A DNA stretch of 64,000 bases. Origin: Pseudomonadota bacterium. Its GTDB lineage: Bacteria > Desulfobacterota > Desulfovibrionia > Desulfovibrionales > Desulfovibrionaceae. Below, in pieces: positions 18,250 through 27,447 of the stretch; position 1 is the first letter of the stretch, and each line of letters begins with the position of its first letter. Under the pieces are notes generated by a model. The model ran no database searches. It worked only from the letters and a program-made list of their open reading frames with translations, and was not told the origin of the DNA. Position numbers and translations under genes: made by a program. The DNA lies in contig JAEWPX010000159.1 in the NCBI GenBank assembly GCA_023399375.1, positions 1 through 64,000 on the forward strand, given 5' to 3'.

Positions 18250-19401
18250 TCATGCTGCGCCCGCAGCCGCGCGCATGGCCCGGTCCAGATCCTCCTTGAG
18301 GTCGGCGGCTGATTCCAGTCCCACGGAGAGGCGCAGCAAGGCGTCGGAGATGCCCCGCGCCGCCCGTTCGGCCGACGGCATAGCTGCATGGGACATGGCG
18401 GCGGGGTAGGACAGGATCGATTCCACCCCGCCGAGGCTGACCGCCACCTTGGGCAGCCGCATCGCCCGCATCAAGGCCGCCGCCGTCTCGGCGCTGCGCA
18501 GTTCGAAACTTAAGACCGCGCCGGGACCGTCGGCCTGGCGCGCCTGGACGGCATGCCCGGGGTGGCCGGGCAGGCCGGGATAATGGACGCGCACCACTTC
18601 GGGGCGCGCCGCAAGCCACGTCGCCAGCTCCCGCGCCGTTTCCTGTTCGGCGGCGAGGCGCACGGCCAGGGTGCGCATGCCCCGGGCGAGCAGCCAGCAG
18701 TCTTGCGGCCCGAGCACCGCGCCGCAGGCGTTTTGTACGGCGTAGAGCTTTTGCCCGAGCGCTGCGTCGGCCGTGACGGCGAGGCCCGCCACGAGGTCGC
18801 TGTGGCCGCCCAGGAATTTCGTCGCGCTGTGCAGCGCGATGTCGAAGCCGTGGGCCAGGGGGCGCTGGAGAAAGGGCGTCATGAAGGTGTTGTCGATGAT
18901 GGCGAGCAGTCCCCTGGCCTTGGCCAGGGCGGCCACGGCGCCGAGGTCGGTCACGGTCAGCAGGGGATTGGAAGGGCTTTCGATGTAGAGCGCCTTGGTG
19001 CGAGGCGAAACGGCCCGGGCCAGGGCGGCTTGGTCCGTGGTGTCCACGAAGGTCGTTTCCAGGCCCCAGCGGGCGAATACCGAGGTCAGGACGCGGTAGG
19101 CCCCGCCGTAAAGGTCGCGGCCGGCTACGATATGGTCGCCCGGGGAAAAGAGCAGCAGCACGCTCGTGATGGCGGCCATGCCCGAGGCAAAGGCGAAGCC
19201 GCGCGTGCCGCCTTCCAGGGCGGCGATGTGCGTCTCCACGGCTTGCCGGGTCGGGTTGCCACTGCGGGCATAGTCGAAGCGGCCGGGCCGGGCGGGGTCG
19301 GCCTGGGCGAAGGTCGAGGCGGGATGGAGCGGCAGGCTCAGGTCGCCGAAGGGTTCTTCGGCATCCTGGCCGCCGTGGATGAGCAGGGTGGTGAAGTCCA
19401 T
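18250..19401 (-). CDS. Trans-sulfuration PLP enzyme (cystathionine gamma-lyase/synthase family), second copy
   Basis: A 383-aa Cys/Met-metabolism PLP enzyme. PLP-lysine motif is SATKFLGGHSD; other markers are YARSGNPTRQAVE, FASGMAAITS and ESPSNPLLTVTD. It could act as cystathionine gamma-synthase, gamma-lyase or an acyl-homoserine sulfhydrylase; sequence alone does not decide. It follows the first copy by 37 bases on the same strand and probably belongs to one transcript with it and with the ABC-like gene upstream. The two copies are clearly diverged from each other, so a recent duplication is unlikely. Confidence 0.88.
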   Translation of the reverse strand: MDFTTLLIHGGQDAEEPFGDLSLPLHPASTFAQADPARPGRFDYARSGNPTRQAVETHIAALEGGTRGFAFASGMAAITSVLLLFSPGDHIVAGRDLYGGAYRVLTSVFARWGLETTFVDTTDQAALARAVSPRTKALYIESPSNPLLTVTDLGAVAALAKARGLLAIIDNTFMTPFLQRPLAHGFDIALHSATKFLGGHSDLVAGLAVTADAALGQKLYAVQNACGAVLGPQDCWLLARGMRTLAVRLAAEQETARELATWLAARPEVVRVHYPGLPGHPGHAVQARQADGPGAVLSFELRSAETAAALMRAMRLPKVAVSLGGVESILSYPAAMSHAAMPSAERAARGISDALLRLSVGLESAADLKEDLDRAMRAAAGAA

Positions 19402-19438
19402 GGTTGCGAGGCCTTTGTTCGGGTTGTGGCGGTTGCCG

Positions 19439-20569
19439 TCACAGGACGGCCTGCAAATCGGCCACGAGGTCGGCCGGGTCTTCCAGGCCGATGGACAGGC
19501 GCAGCAGGCCGTCCGTCACGCCGAGCCGGGCCCGGGTTTGCGAGTCGATGTCCGCATGGGTCTGCACGGCGGGTAGCGTGATGAGCGATTCCACGCCGCC
19601 GAGGCTTTCCGCGAAAAGGAAAAGCCGCGCTCCGGCCAGGATGTCGGCCGCACGGGACGGCTCGGCCAGTTCGAAGGAAACCATGGCCCCGAAACCGTCG
19701 GCTTGCCGGCGTTGGCGGTCATGGCCGGGATGGTCGGGCAGGCCCGGGTACCGGACGCGGGCCACGGCCGGATGCCGGGCGAGGAAATCGGCCACGACCC
19801 GGGCCGAGGCCTGCTGGCGCGCCAGGCGCACGCCAAGGGTCTTGAGCCCGCGCAGGAGCAGCCAGCTGTCCAGCGGACCCAGCCCGGCCCCGGCGGCGTT
19901 TTGGAAAAACGCCAGCCGCTCGCCCAGGTCCGGGTCCCTGGCCACCAGGATGCCGGCGACCACGTCGTCATGGCCGCCGAGGTACTTGGTGGCACTGTAC
20001 ACGGTTACGTCGGCCTTTAGCTCCAGCGGTCGCTGGAGCAGCGGCGTCATGAAGGTGTTGTCCACGACGAAAAGCGCGCCATGGTCCCGGGCGAGCCGGG
20101 CGAGCGCGGCCAGGTCGGCCACCTTGAGCAGGGGATTGGTCGGGCTTTCGACGAAAAGCGCCCTGGCCCCGGTCGAAAGGGCCGCGGCCACGACCGGCGT
20201 ATCGGCAGTGTCCACGTAGACGGCCTCGATGCCGAGCGGCCGGTACAGGCGCTCGAACAGCCGGTAGGTGCCGCCGTAGAGGTCCTCGGTGACGACGATC
20301 CGGTCGCCCGGGGAAAACAGCCGGCACAGGCAGTCCAGGGCAGCCATGCCCGAAGCGAAGGCCAAGCCCCGGCAGCCGCCGTCGGCGCGGGCCATGGTTT
20401 CCTGCAGGACGTCGCGGGTGGGGTTGGCGGTCCTGGAATAATCGTAGCCCGTGGAACGCCCCAGGCCCGGATGGCGGAAGGTGGCCGTCTGGTAGATGGG
20501 CATGGACACGGCCCCGGTCCGTTCGTCCCAACGGGAGCCGCATTGGGCCAGGTAGCTTTCCAGGCGCAT
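19439..20569 (-). CDS. Trans-sulfuration PLP enzyme (cystathionine gamma-synthase-like), first copy
   Basis: A 376-aa member of the Cys/Met-metabolism PLP family. It has MPIYQTATFRHPG, YSRTANPTRDVLQETMA, FASGMAALDCL, ESPTNPLLKVADL and the PLP-lysine motif SATKYLGGHDD. The family includes MetB, MetC-like lyases and sulfhydrylases; the exact reaction is undetermined. GGAGG lies just before the start at 20569, and the gene begins 13 bases after the ABC-like gene, indicating one operon. Two such enzymes in tandem suggest a cysteine-homocysteine interconversion pair. Confidence 0.88.
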   Translation of the reverse strand: MRLESYLAQCGSRWDERTGAVSMPIYQTATFRHPGLGRSTGYDYSRTANPTRDVLQETMARADGGCRGLAFASGMAALDCLCRLFSPGDRIVVTEDLYGGTYRLFERLYRPLGIEAVYVDTADTPVVAAALSTGARALFVESPTNPLLKVADLAALARLARDHGALFVVDNTFMTPLLQRPLELKADVTVYSATKYLGGHDDVVAGILVARDPDLGERLAFFQNAAGAGLGPLDSWLLLRGLKTLGVRLARQQASARVVADFLARHPAVARVRYPGLPDHPGHDRQRRQADGFGAMVSFELAEPSRAADILAGARLFLFAESLGGVESLITLPAVQTHADIDSQTRARLGVTDGLLRLSIGLEDPADLVADLQAVL

Positions 20570-20582
20570 GGTCGATCCTCCT

Positions 20583-21419
20583 TCAGATGCCTTCGCCGAA
20601 ACCGAAGAATTCCCGGGCGGCGAGGCGTCGGCGCCGGTCCTGGCGGTAGCGGTCGTTGATGGTCCGGCGCAGTTGCTGGAAAGGCCGCGTTCCGTAGAGG
20701 GCGTCCCGGTTCGCCGGACGCGGGCCGGGTGTCGCTTCGTCGCAGACCGTCGGACCCGGCGCGGGCGAAAGTCCGATGACGCGTTCGGCTAGGCCGAGGG
20801 CCTCGTCCAGGTCGGCCGTGGCGATGACGACCGTCCTTCGCGGAGGGAAGGCGTCAAGAATCTTGGGCAGGAAGATTTCCAGGGTGGTCCGTTCCCCGGG
20901 CTCCAGGGGGCCGCAGGGGTCGTCCATCAACAGCACGGGCGAGCCGAGCACCAGGGAGCGGGCCAGGTTAGCCCGCAACCGCTCCCCGGGGGAGAGCTCC
21001 AGGGGACGCCGGTGCAGGGCGTCGCCAAGCCCGGTCAGGACGAGGGCGGCCTCGGCCTGGGCCCGGGCCGACTCGGGCGGCATGTCCGGCCGGGCCGCGT
21101 CGCAGGCCATGACGCAGTTTTCAAGAAGGCTCAGCCAGGGAAAGAGCCCGCTGTCCCAAAGAATAAGCCCCCGGTCCAGGTTCTGTCCGGCGACGGCGCG
21201 GCCATCCCAGGCGACGCTGCCGAAGACCGGTATCTCCAGGCCGGCGAGAATCCGCAGCAGCAAGGACTTGCCGCAGCCGGGCGGACCATAGACGCAGACG
21301 CACTGCTCCGGCGCGATATGGAATCGCAGGTCCTCGAACCGCGTGCGGCCGTCACGAACGAAACGGAGATCGCTGACGGCCAACCCCTGTGCCCGGATGG
21401 GCGGTCCCTTTGACGGCAT
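20583..21419 (-). CDS. Degenerate ABC-type ATPase, no cognate permease
   Basis: A 278-aa protein with the fold pattern of nitrate/sulfonate-type ABC ATPases. Walker A is intact (GPPGCGKS, residues 45-52), but other catalytic elements are altered. The Q-loop position reads LILWDS (Trp88 for Gln), the signature is LSPGE rather than LSGGQ, Walker B ends MDDP (Asp167 for the catalytic Glu), and the switch region is ATADLDEA (Ala202 for His). ATP binding may persist with little hydrolysis. No permease or binding protein is nearby. AAGGAG precedes the start; it leads the leftward operon with the two transsulfuration enzymes. A sensor or regulatory role is possible. Confidence 0.8.
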   Translation of the reverse strand: MPSKGPPIRAQGLAVSDLRFVRDGRTRFEDLRFHIAPEQCVCVYGPPGCGKSLLLRILAGLEIPVFGSVAWDGRAVAGQNLDRGLILWDSGLFPWLSLLENCVMACDAARPDMPPESARAQAEAALVLTGLGDALHRRPLELSPGERLRANLARSLVLGSPVLLMDDPCGPLEPGERTTLEIFLPKILDAFPPRRTVVIATADLDEALGLAERVIGLSPAPGPTVCDEATPGPRPANRDALYGTRPFQQLRRTINDRYRQDRRRRLAAREFFGFGEGI

Positions 21420-21551
21420 GGCAAGCTCCTTGCGGTTTTGCGGCGGTGGAAGCGCCTGTGTTAAACATCATTAACTTGGTTGACTTTCTGATAAAAGAAG
21501 GGCATCGCAATGGTCAACTCCGTTTGTTCGGGGATTTTTAAAAAAATTCAG

Positions 21552-21569
21552 TTATTCCAATATGAAATA
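21552..21569 (-). promoter_or_regulatory. Operator-like motif, leftward copy
   Basis: On the minus strand this reads TATTTCATATTGGAATAA, sharing TATTTCATA with two rightward copies at 21662 and 25063. It lies in the AT-rich divergent region about 130 bases before the degenerate ABC gene. Binding by the nearby Rrf2 protein is inferred. Confidence 0.4.
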
Positions 21570-21661
21570 AATATATATTTTTCTGGTCAAGTTTATGATG
21601 CAAAAAGGCGGCAGCGTCGGCTCATGTGCCGCTCTGCCCGGGAACGGAACATTGGGCGCTT

Positions 21662-21676
21662 TATTTCATACTAATT
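21662..21676 (+). promoter_or_regulatory. Operator-like motif upstream of the HydE-like gene
   Basis: TATTTCATACTAATT is identical over 15 bases to 25063-25077. It lies just upstream of the -10-like TATAGATAAT (21680-21689) and 33 bases before the start codon, where a bound regulator would overlap the -35 region. Confidence 0.6.
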
Positions 21677-21709
21677 AGCTATAGATAATGCGCCAACAAG
21701 GAGGACGCC

Positions 21710-22804
21710 ATGGCCGGACCACGACGGTGGACACGCAAGGAACTCATGGAACTGCTCGACGTCAGGGGACGCCGGTCGCGGCAGGAACTGTACGACCGGG
21801 CCGATGCCGTGCGGCGGGCGCGCATGGGCGACGCCGTCCCTTTGCGCGGACTGGTGGAATTTTCCAACATCTGCGCCAACGACTGCCTGTACTGCGGCAT
21901 CCGGGCCGGCAACGCCAAGGTGGCCCGCTACCGCCTGGACGATGAGGCCATTCTGGCCCTGGCCCGGCGCATGGGGGAGCACGGCCAGACCACCATTGTG
22001 CTGCAGTCGGGCGAAGCGCCGAGCCGCGACGGCGACGCGGCGCTCGGGCGGCTTGTGGCGCGCATCAAGGCCGAGACCTGCCTGGCCGTGACCCTGTCCG
22101 TGGGCAACCGGCCGCGCGAGGTCTACGCCTTGTGGCGGGACTGCGGCATGGACCGCTACCTGCTGCGCTTCGAGACGAGCGATCCCGAGCTTTTCGCCCG
22201 CCTGCACCCGGATTGCACCCTGGCCGAGCGGCTGCGCTGCCTGATCGACCTGCTGTCCCTCGGCGTGCAGACCGGCGGCGGCTTCATGACGGGGCTGCCG
22301 GGCGAAACCCTGTCCACGGCCGCGGACAACATCCTGCTGTGCCGCGACCTCGACCTGGACATGATCGGGCTTGGCCCCTACCTCCCGCATCCGGACACGC
22401 CCATGGGGCTGTCGCAAAACAGCCACGCCCTGGACCCCGAGCGCCATTTCGTGGCCCTGGCCGCCACGCGCCTCGTCAACCCCGACGCCCACATCCCGGC
22501 CACTACCGCCTTCGACGCCCTGTTCCCCGGCACGGGCCGCAACCTGGCCCTGTCGCGCGGGGCCAACGTCTTCATGCCGAGCGCCACGCCGGTTTCCCGG
22601 CGCGCGGATTATCAACTCTACCCGGGCAAACCCTGCCTGGACGAGTCCGGCGAGGCCTGCGCGCGTTGCGTCCTCGGCCGGTTGGCCGTCCTCGGCCGCC
22701 ATGTGGACCAGGGACCGGGGCATTCCCGCAAGCCGCGGCGGGCGGTGGGGCGCTTCGCGCCGCCCGTGGAACGCGCCGTCGCCTGCGCCAATAAATCAGA
22801 CTAA
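21710..22804 (+). CDS. HydE-like radical SAM protein
   Basis: A 364-aa radical SAM enzyme closest in pattern to HydE, which helps build the H-cluster of [FeFe]-hydrogenase, or to the related PylB/biotin-synthase group. It has the CX3CX2C cluster site in FSNICANDCLYCGIR, then RYLLRFETSD and GGGFMTGLPGET. A C-terminal cysteine group (residues near CLDESGEACARC) might bind a second cluster. No hydF, hydG or hydrogenase gene is present; instead it heads a cysteine/sulfur operon, so its product may differ from that of classical HydE. A strong AAGGAGG precedes the start at 21710. Confidence 0.82.
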   Translation: MAGPRRWTRKELMELLDVRGRRSRQELYDRADAVRRARMGDAVPLRGLVEFSNICANDCLYCGIRAGNAKVARYRLDDEAILALARRMGEHGQTTIVLQSGEAPSRDGDAALGRLVARIKAETCLAVTLSVGNRPREVYALWRDCGMDRYLLRFETSDPELFARLHPDCTLAERLRCLIDLLSLGVQTGGGFMTGLPGETLSTAADNILLCRDLDLDMIGLGPYLPHPDTPMGLSQNSHALDPERHFVALAATRLVNPDAHIPATTAFDALFPGTGRNLALSRGANVFMPSATPVSRRADYQLYPGKPCLDESGEACARCVLGRLAVLGRHVDQGPGHSRKPRRAVGRFAPPVERAVACANKSD

Positions 22805-22879
22805 ATGACTATGAAAATGCTCGACAGCGGACCGGGCCTGGTCTATGAGATCATCAACATCATCGAGTTAATGACCTAA
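22805..22879 (+). CDS. Possible 24-aa small protein, translationally coupled
   Basis: ATG directly abuts the stop codon of the HydE-like gene (TAAATG), and the frame runs 24 codons to TAA, 35 bases before cysK. The peptide starts [10 protein letters not shown] and its second half is hydrophobic ([12 protein letters not shown]), so it could form one amphipathic or membrane helix. It has no ribosome binding site of its own and would depend on termination-reinitiation. No family is recognised; chance is possible. Confidence 0.35.
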   Translation: MTMKMLDSGPGLVYEIINIIELMT

Positions 22880-22914
22880 GTCCGCCGCAGACGGCAAACC
22901 CGGAGGAATGCGTA

Positions 22915-23880
<966 letters not shown>

Positions 23881-23923
23881 CCTGCCTTCCGGCAAGGCAT
23901 CCCAACGCCAAGCGGGGCAAGCC

Positions 23924-24823
23924 ATGGGACACACGCCAATTCTGGACGACGCATGCGACGATGCCTACCTGGAGCGCTACAGCCGGCATATCCTGCTCCC
24001 CGAGGTCGGCCTCGAAGGGCAGCGGCGGATACGTCAAGCCCGGGTCCTCATCGTCGGAGCCGGCGGCCTCGGCTCCCCGGCGGCCTATTACCTGGCGGCG
24101 GCCGGCGTCGGGGTCATCGGTCTGGCCGACCCCGACGACGTGGACCTGTCGAACCTGCAACGTCAGATCCTGCACGCCACGGCCGACGTCGGCTCGCCCA
24201 AGGTGCTTTCGGCCGCGCGCAAGATGCGGGCGCTCAACCCCGACGTCGAGGTCGTGACGTACAGGGAATGCCTTGACGCCGGCAACATCGGCCCCATCGT
24301 CGCGGCCTACGATTTCGTGATCGAGGGCGTGGACAACTTTCCCTCCAAGTATCTGGTCAACGACGCCTGCGTTCTGGCCGGCGTGCCCTTTTCCCAGGGC
24401 GGCATTTTGCAGTTCGTCGGCATGACCATGACGGTGCGGCCCGGAGAGACGGCCTGCTATCGCTGCGTCATGGGCGATCCGCCCGTCGGTGCGGTCCCGA
24501 CCTGCGCCAGCGCCGGCGTTTTCGGCGCCATCGCCGGGATGCTCGGCGCGATCCAGGCCGCCGAAGCGCTCAAATACGTGACCGGCGTGGGTCGCCCGCT
24601 GTACGACGCCTTGCTGTGCTTCGACGCCAAGGAAATGGAATTCATGAAAAGCCCGGTGCGGCGAAATCCTGCCTGCCGTGTCTGCGGCGAGCACCCTGAA
24701 ATCACGGCGCTGGCAAGCGCCAAGCGCCCCGCCTGCGCCGCCAAGGCCTGCGACGGGCCGTCGGGCCCTCGCGGCTGCGGCGAAAGGACCCGCCCGGACA
24801 GCCGGCCGGGAGGCGCGCCATGA
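23924..24823 (+). CDS. ThiF/MoeB/HesA family adenylyltransferase
   Basis: A 299-aa E1-like enzyme that normally adenylates the C-terminal Gly-Gly of a ubiquitin-like sulfur carrier. It has the family start YSRHILLPEVGLEGQRRI, the nucleotide loop GAGGLGSPAAYYLAAAGVG, DPDDVDLSNLQRQILH, and two CxxC pairs (CYRC and CRVC) for zinc. No C-terminal rhodanese domain; the last ~45 residues are Ala/Pro/Gly-rich. No ThiS/MoaD-type protein with a Gly-Gly tail is encoded nearby, so its partner is missing from this window. The ATG of the next gene overlaps its stop by four bases. Confidence 0.9.
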   Translation: MGHTPILDDACDDAYLERYSRHILLPEVGLEGQRRIRQARVLIVGAGGLGSPAAYYLAAAGVGVIGLADPDDVDLSNLQRQILHATADVGSPKVLSAARKMRALNPDVEVVTYRECLDAGNIGPIVAAYDFVIEGVDNFPSKYLVNDACVLAGVPFSQGGILQFVGMTMTVRPGETACYRCVMGDPPVGAVPTCASAGVFGAIAGMLGAIQAAEALKYVTGVGRPLYDALLCFDAKEMEFMKSPVRRNPACRVCGEHPEITALASAKRPACAAKACDGPSGPRGCGERTRPDSRPGGAP

Positions 24824-25044
24824 TCGTCCATTTTCTCGACATCACGCGCTACTACTGTCCGATGACGTTCGTGAAGGTCAAAGTGAAGTTGTGCGAAATG
24901 GCCCCTGGCGACGTCCTGGACGTGCTGCTTGCGGGCGAGGAGCCGCTGCGCAACATCCCCGCCGCCGTGGCCAGGGACGGCTACAACGTGCTCGCGGTCC
25001 ATCCGGTGGAGGAGGACGTGTACTGCGTGCGCATTCGGAAATGA
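24820..25044 (+). CDS. TusA/SirA-like sulfur carrier protein
   Basis: A 74-aa protein with the small two-layer TusA pattern. The conserved cysteine is in YYCPMTFVKVK (Cys13-Pro14), where the usual CPxP reads CPMT, followed by GDVLDVLL and a C-terminal strand ending VYCVRIRK. TusA-type proteins accept sulfur from cysteine desulfurases as a persulfide and hand it on. It overlaps the ThiF-like gene by four bases (ATGA), indicating translational coupling, and a cysteine desulfurase is encoded two genes on. The Pro-to-Thr change may mark a separate subgroup. Confidence 0.85.
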   Translation: MIVHFLDITRYYCPMTFVKVKVKLCEMAPGDVLDVLLAGEEPLRNIPAAVARDGYNVLAVHPVEEDVYCVRIRK

Positions 25045-25062
25045 GCGGCAGCGGCGCGACCA

Positions 25063-25077
25063 TATTTCATACTAATT
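25063..25077 (+). promoter_or_regulatory. Operator-like motif upstream of nadA
   Basis: TATTTCATACTAATT, identical to 21662-21676, lies 18 bases after the TusA-like stop and 94 bases before nadA. It suggests an internal promoter under the same control as the operon start. Confidence 0.55.
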
Positions 25078-25170
25078 TAGGATGAAAATCGGAAAAGCAT
25101 TCGAAACGGATACACCGAACACACGAGGAAAGGCCGGGCTGTTTCGACGCAGGCCCGGGTGGAGGGGCGC

Positions 25171-26256
25171 ATGGAAGCCGAGGTCCGAACAGCAGCAGAA
25201 GGCGCGTCCGTCAGCGAGGACGCGGTGGTGGCGCGCATCCGCCAACTCAAGGCCCGGTTGGGCGGCGACGTGCTGCTCCTGGCCCATCACTACCAGCGCG
25301 ACGCCGTGGTGGCCGTGGCCGACGTGGTGGGCGACTCGCTGCTCCTGGCCCGGGCGGCGGCCGCGACCACGGCCCGGCACATCGTATTTTGCGGCGTGCG
25401 CTTCATGGCCGAAACCGCCGACATCCTGACCGCGCCCACCCAGGCCGTGTACCTGGCCGAGGCAAGCGCCGGCTGTTCCATGGCCGACATGGCCAGCGTC
25501 GACGACCTGGAAGCGGCCTGGGACGATCTGGCCGCGGCCGGAGCCGGCAAGGCGCTTCCCGTGGCCTACGTCAACTCCACGGCCGCGCTCAAGGCCTTCG
25601 TCGGCCGCCATGGAGGGCTGACCTGTACCTCGTCGAGCGCCGTCAAGGCCCTGTCCTGGGTCCTTGACCTGGGGGCCAAGGCATTTTTCTTTCCGGATGA
25701 GCATCTCGGAAGGGTCGCCGCCCGGGAACTGGGCGTAGGGCCAGCGCAGATAGCCGTGTGGGACCGCGGCCGGGCGCGCGGCGGCCTCGACGCCCCGGCC
25801 ATGGTCGCGGCCCGGGTCTATCTCTGGAACGGCTATTGCGTGGTGCACCAGATGTTCGAACCGCAGGATGCGGCGGTTTGGCGGGAAAAGGAGCCGGGCA
25901 TCCGCATTATCGTCCACCCCGAGTGCTCCCTGGACGTCATCCGGGAGGCCGACGCTTATGGCTCCACGGAAACCCTGGCCCGGATGGTGGACGCCGCCCC
26001 GGCCGGCAGCAAATGGGCCGTGGGCACGGAGATCAACCTCGTGGCCCGTCTGGCCGCGCGCAATCCCGACAAGCTGATCGTCTCCCTTTCGCCCCACCAG
26101 GCGCTTTGCGCCAACATGTACCGCACTCGCCCCAAATCCGTCCTGCGGGTGCTGGAGGCCGTCGCGGCGGGCGCGCCCCCGCCGCCCGTGCGCGTGGACC
26201 CGGTCGTGGCCGGCGAGGCGCGTTTGGCCCTTGAACGCATGCTCGCGTGCTCCTGA
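25171..26256 (+). CDS. nadA: Quinolinate synthase NadA
   Basis: A 361-aa [4Fe-4S] enzyme that condenses iminoaspartate with dihydroxyacetone phosphate to quinolinate in NAD synthesis. Key features are AHHYQRD, the presumed cluster cysteines Cys102 (AGCSMADM), Cys223 (GYCVVHQMF) and Cys313 (ALCANMYR), plus FPDEHLGR, HPECSLDV and GTEINLVARL. It is of the longer Bacillus type. GGAGG lies five bases before the ATG at 25171; a GTG at 25159 is an alternative. nadB and nadC are not nearby; instead it is embedded among sulfur genes, directly before a cysteine desulfurase that could supply its cluster. It has its own operator-like motif. Confidence 0.92.
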   Translation: MEAEVRTAAEGASVSEDAVVARIRQLKARLGGDVLLLAHHYQRDAVVAVADVVGDSLLLARAAAATTARHIVFCGVRFMAETADILTAPTQAVYLAEASAGCSMADMASVDDLEAAWDDLAAAGAGKALPVAYVNSTAALKAFVGRHGGLTCTSSSAVKALSWVLDLGAKAFFFPDEHLGRVAARELGVGPAQIAVWDRGRARGGLDAPAMVAARVYLWNGYCVVHQMFEPQDAAVWREKEPGIRIIVHPECSLDVIREADAYGSTETLARMVDAAPAGSKWAVGTEINLVARLAARNPDKLIVSLSPHQALCANMYRTRPKSVLRVLEAVAAGAPPPPVRVDPVVAGEARLALERMLACS

Positions 26257-26268
26257 CGGAGGTGACCC

Positions 26269-27432
26269 ATGGCGGCCGTGTATTTCGACAACAACGCCAC
26301 CACTCCCCTGGACCCCAAGGTATTTGCGGCCATGGAGCCGTACCTGCGGGAATGCTGGGGCAATCCCGCAAGTCCCCACCAGTACGGACAGCGGGCCAGA
26401 AGGGCCGTGGAGGAAGCCAGGGGGCAGGTCGCGGCCCTACTCGACTGCCCGGCCGAACGGCTCGTCTTTACGAGCGGCGGCAGCGAGGGCAACAACACGG
26501 CCATCCTGTCCGCCGTGCTGGCCGACCCGGCCAAAAAGCGGGTGGTCACCTCTCCCGTGGAGCACCACTGCGTGCTGCGCCGGCTGGAGCACCTGCGCGA
26601 GCATTGCGGCGTCGAGGTGGTCTTCGTGCCCGTGGACGGCCAGGGCATGCTCGACTTGCCCGCGTTGGCCCGGGCCGTCACACCGGACACGGCGCTGGTC
26701 AGCCTCATGGCCGCCAACAATGAAACGGGCGTGCTCTGGCCTCTGGCGGAGATCGCGGCCCTGGTCAAATCCAGGGGGGCGCTTTTCCACTGCGACGCCG
26801 TGCAGCTGGCCGGCAAGGAGTCCCTGTCCCTGCGGCGCCTGCCCGTGGATTACCTGACCGTCTCGGCCCACAAGCTCCACGGACCCAAGGGGGTTGGGGC
26901 GCTTTACGTCGGCCGGGGCGCGCCGTTTACCCCGCTGGTCTTCGGCGGCGCGCAGGAATCCGGCCGCCGGGCCGGTACGTTGAACGTGGCCGGCATCGTC
27001 GGCTTCGGCCAGGCGGCCACGCTGGCCCAGGCTTTTTTGTCCGTGGACGGCCAGTCACGCCTGCGGGAACTGCGGGAGCACCTGGAAGACGGCATCCTGG
27101 CCGCCGTCGCCGATGCCGCCGTCCACGGCCGCCAGGCCCCGAGGCTCGCCAACACCATAAGCCTCGCTGTCGCCGGCGCGCCCCAGGAAGTGCTCCTGGC
27201 CGAACTCGACGACCGCGACTTCGCGGTCTCGACCACATCGGCCTGCCAGTCCGGCGCGACGGCCCCGTCCCATGTCCTGGCCGCCATGGGCGTGCCGGAC
27301 CGTTTTCTGCGCAGCACCCTGCGCCTGTCGCTTTCCCGGATGAATACCCTGGATGAGGTCGAAGCCTTCCTCGCCGTCATCGCCGACGTCGCGGCCAGGG
27401 CCCGTCGCCTGGGCGGCACGGCCGCACCATAA
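26269..27432 (+). CDS. nifS: Cysteine desulfurase (NifS/IscS family)
   Basis: A 387-aa fold-type I PLP enzyme that removes sulfur from cysteine, forming alanine and an enzyme persulfide. It begins YFDNNATTPLDP, shows FTSGGSEGNN, the PLP lysine in SAHKLHGPKGVGALY, and the catalytic cysteine loop STTSACQSGATAPSHVL. GGAGG precedes the start 12 bases after nadA. Likely partners are the TusA-like carrier, the Fe-S enzyme NadA and the XdhC-like protein, whose gene follows by 15 bases. No IscU-type scaffold is present. In many bacteria a NifS-like protein paired with NadA matures its cluster, which fits this order. Confidence 0.93.
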   Translation: MAAVYFDNNATTPLDPKVFAAMEPYLRECWGNPASPHQYGQRARRAVEEARGQVAALLDCPAERLVFTSGGSEGNNTAILSAVLADPAKKRVVTSPVEHHCVLRRLEHLREHCGVEVVFVPVDGQGMLDLPALARAVTPDTALVSLMAANNETGVLWPLAEIAALVKSRGALFHCDAVQLAGKESLSLRRLPVDYLTVSAHKLHGPKGVGALYVGRGAPFTPLVFGGAQESGRRAGTLNVAGIVGFGQAATLAQAFLSVDGQSRLRELREHLEDGILAAVADAAVHGRQAPRLANTISLAVAGAPQEVLLAELDDRDFAVSTTSACQSGATAPSHVLAAMGVPDRFLRSTLRLSLSRMNTLDEVEAFLAVIADVAARARRLGGTAAP

Positions 27433-27447
27433 CCCAAGGAGATCCTC

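Noticed and set aside
21541..21600. A/T-rich run considered as an origin or phage attachment core
   Set aside because: It lies in a divergent promoter region with no DnaA boxes or flanking repeats; promoter and operator use explains it.
21710..22804. Biotin synthase BioB
   Set aside because: The CX3CX2C region and RYLLRFETSD motif fit HydE better, and no biotin genes are nearby.
25082..25429. 115-codon frame starting right after the nadA operator-like motif
   Set aside because: It runs out of frame through the nadA start and its composition (Arg/Trp/Pro-rich) looks like a shadow of nadA.
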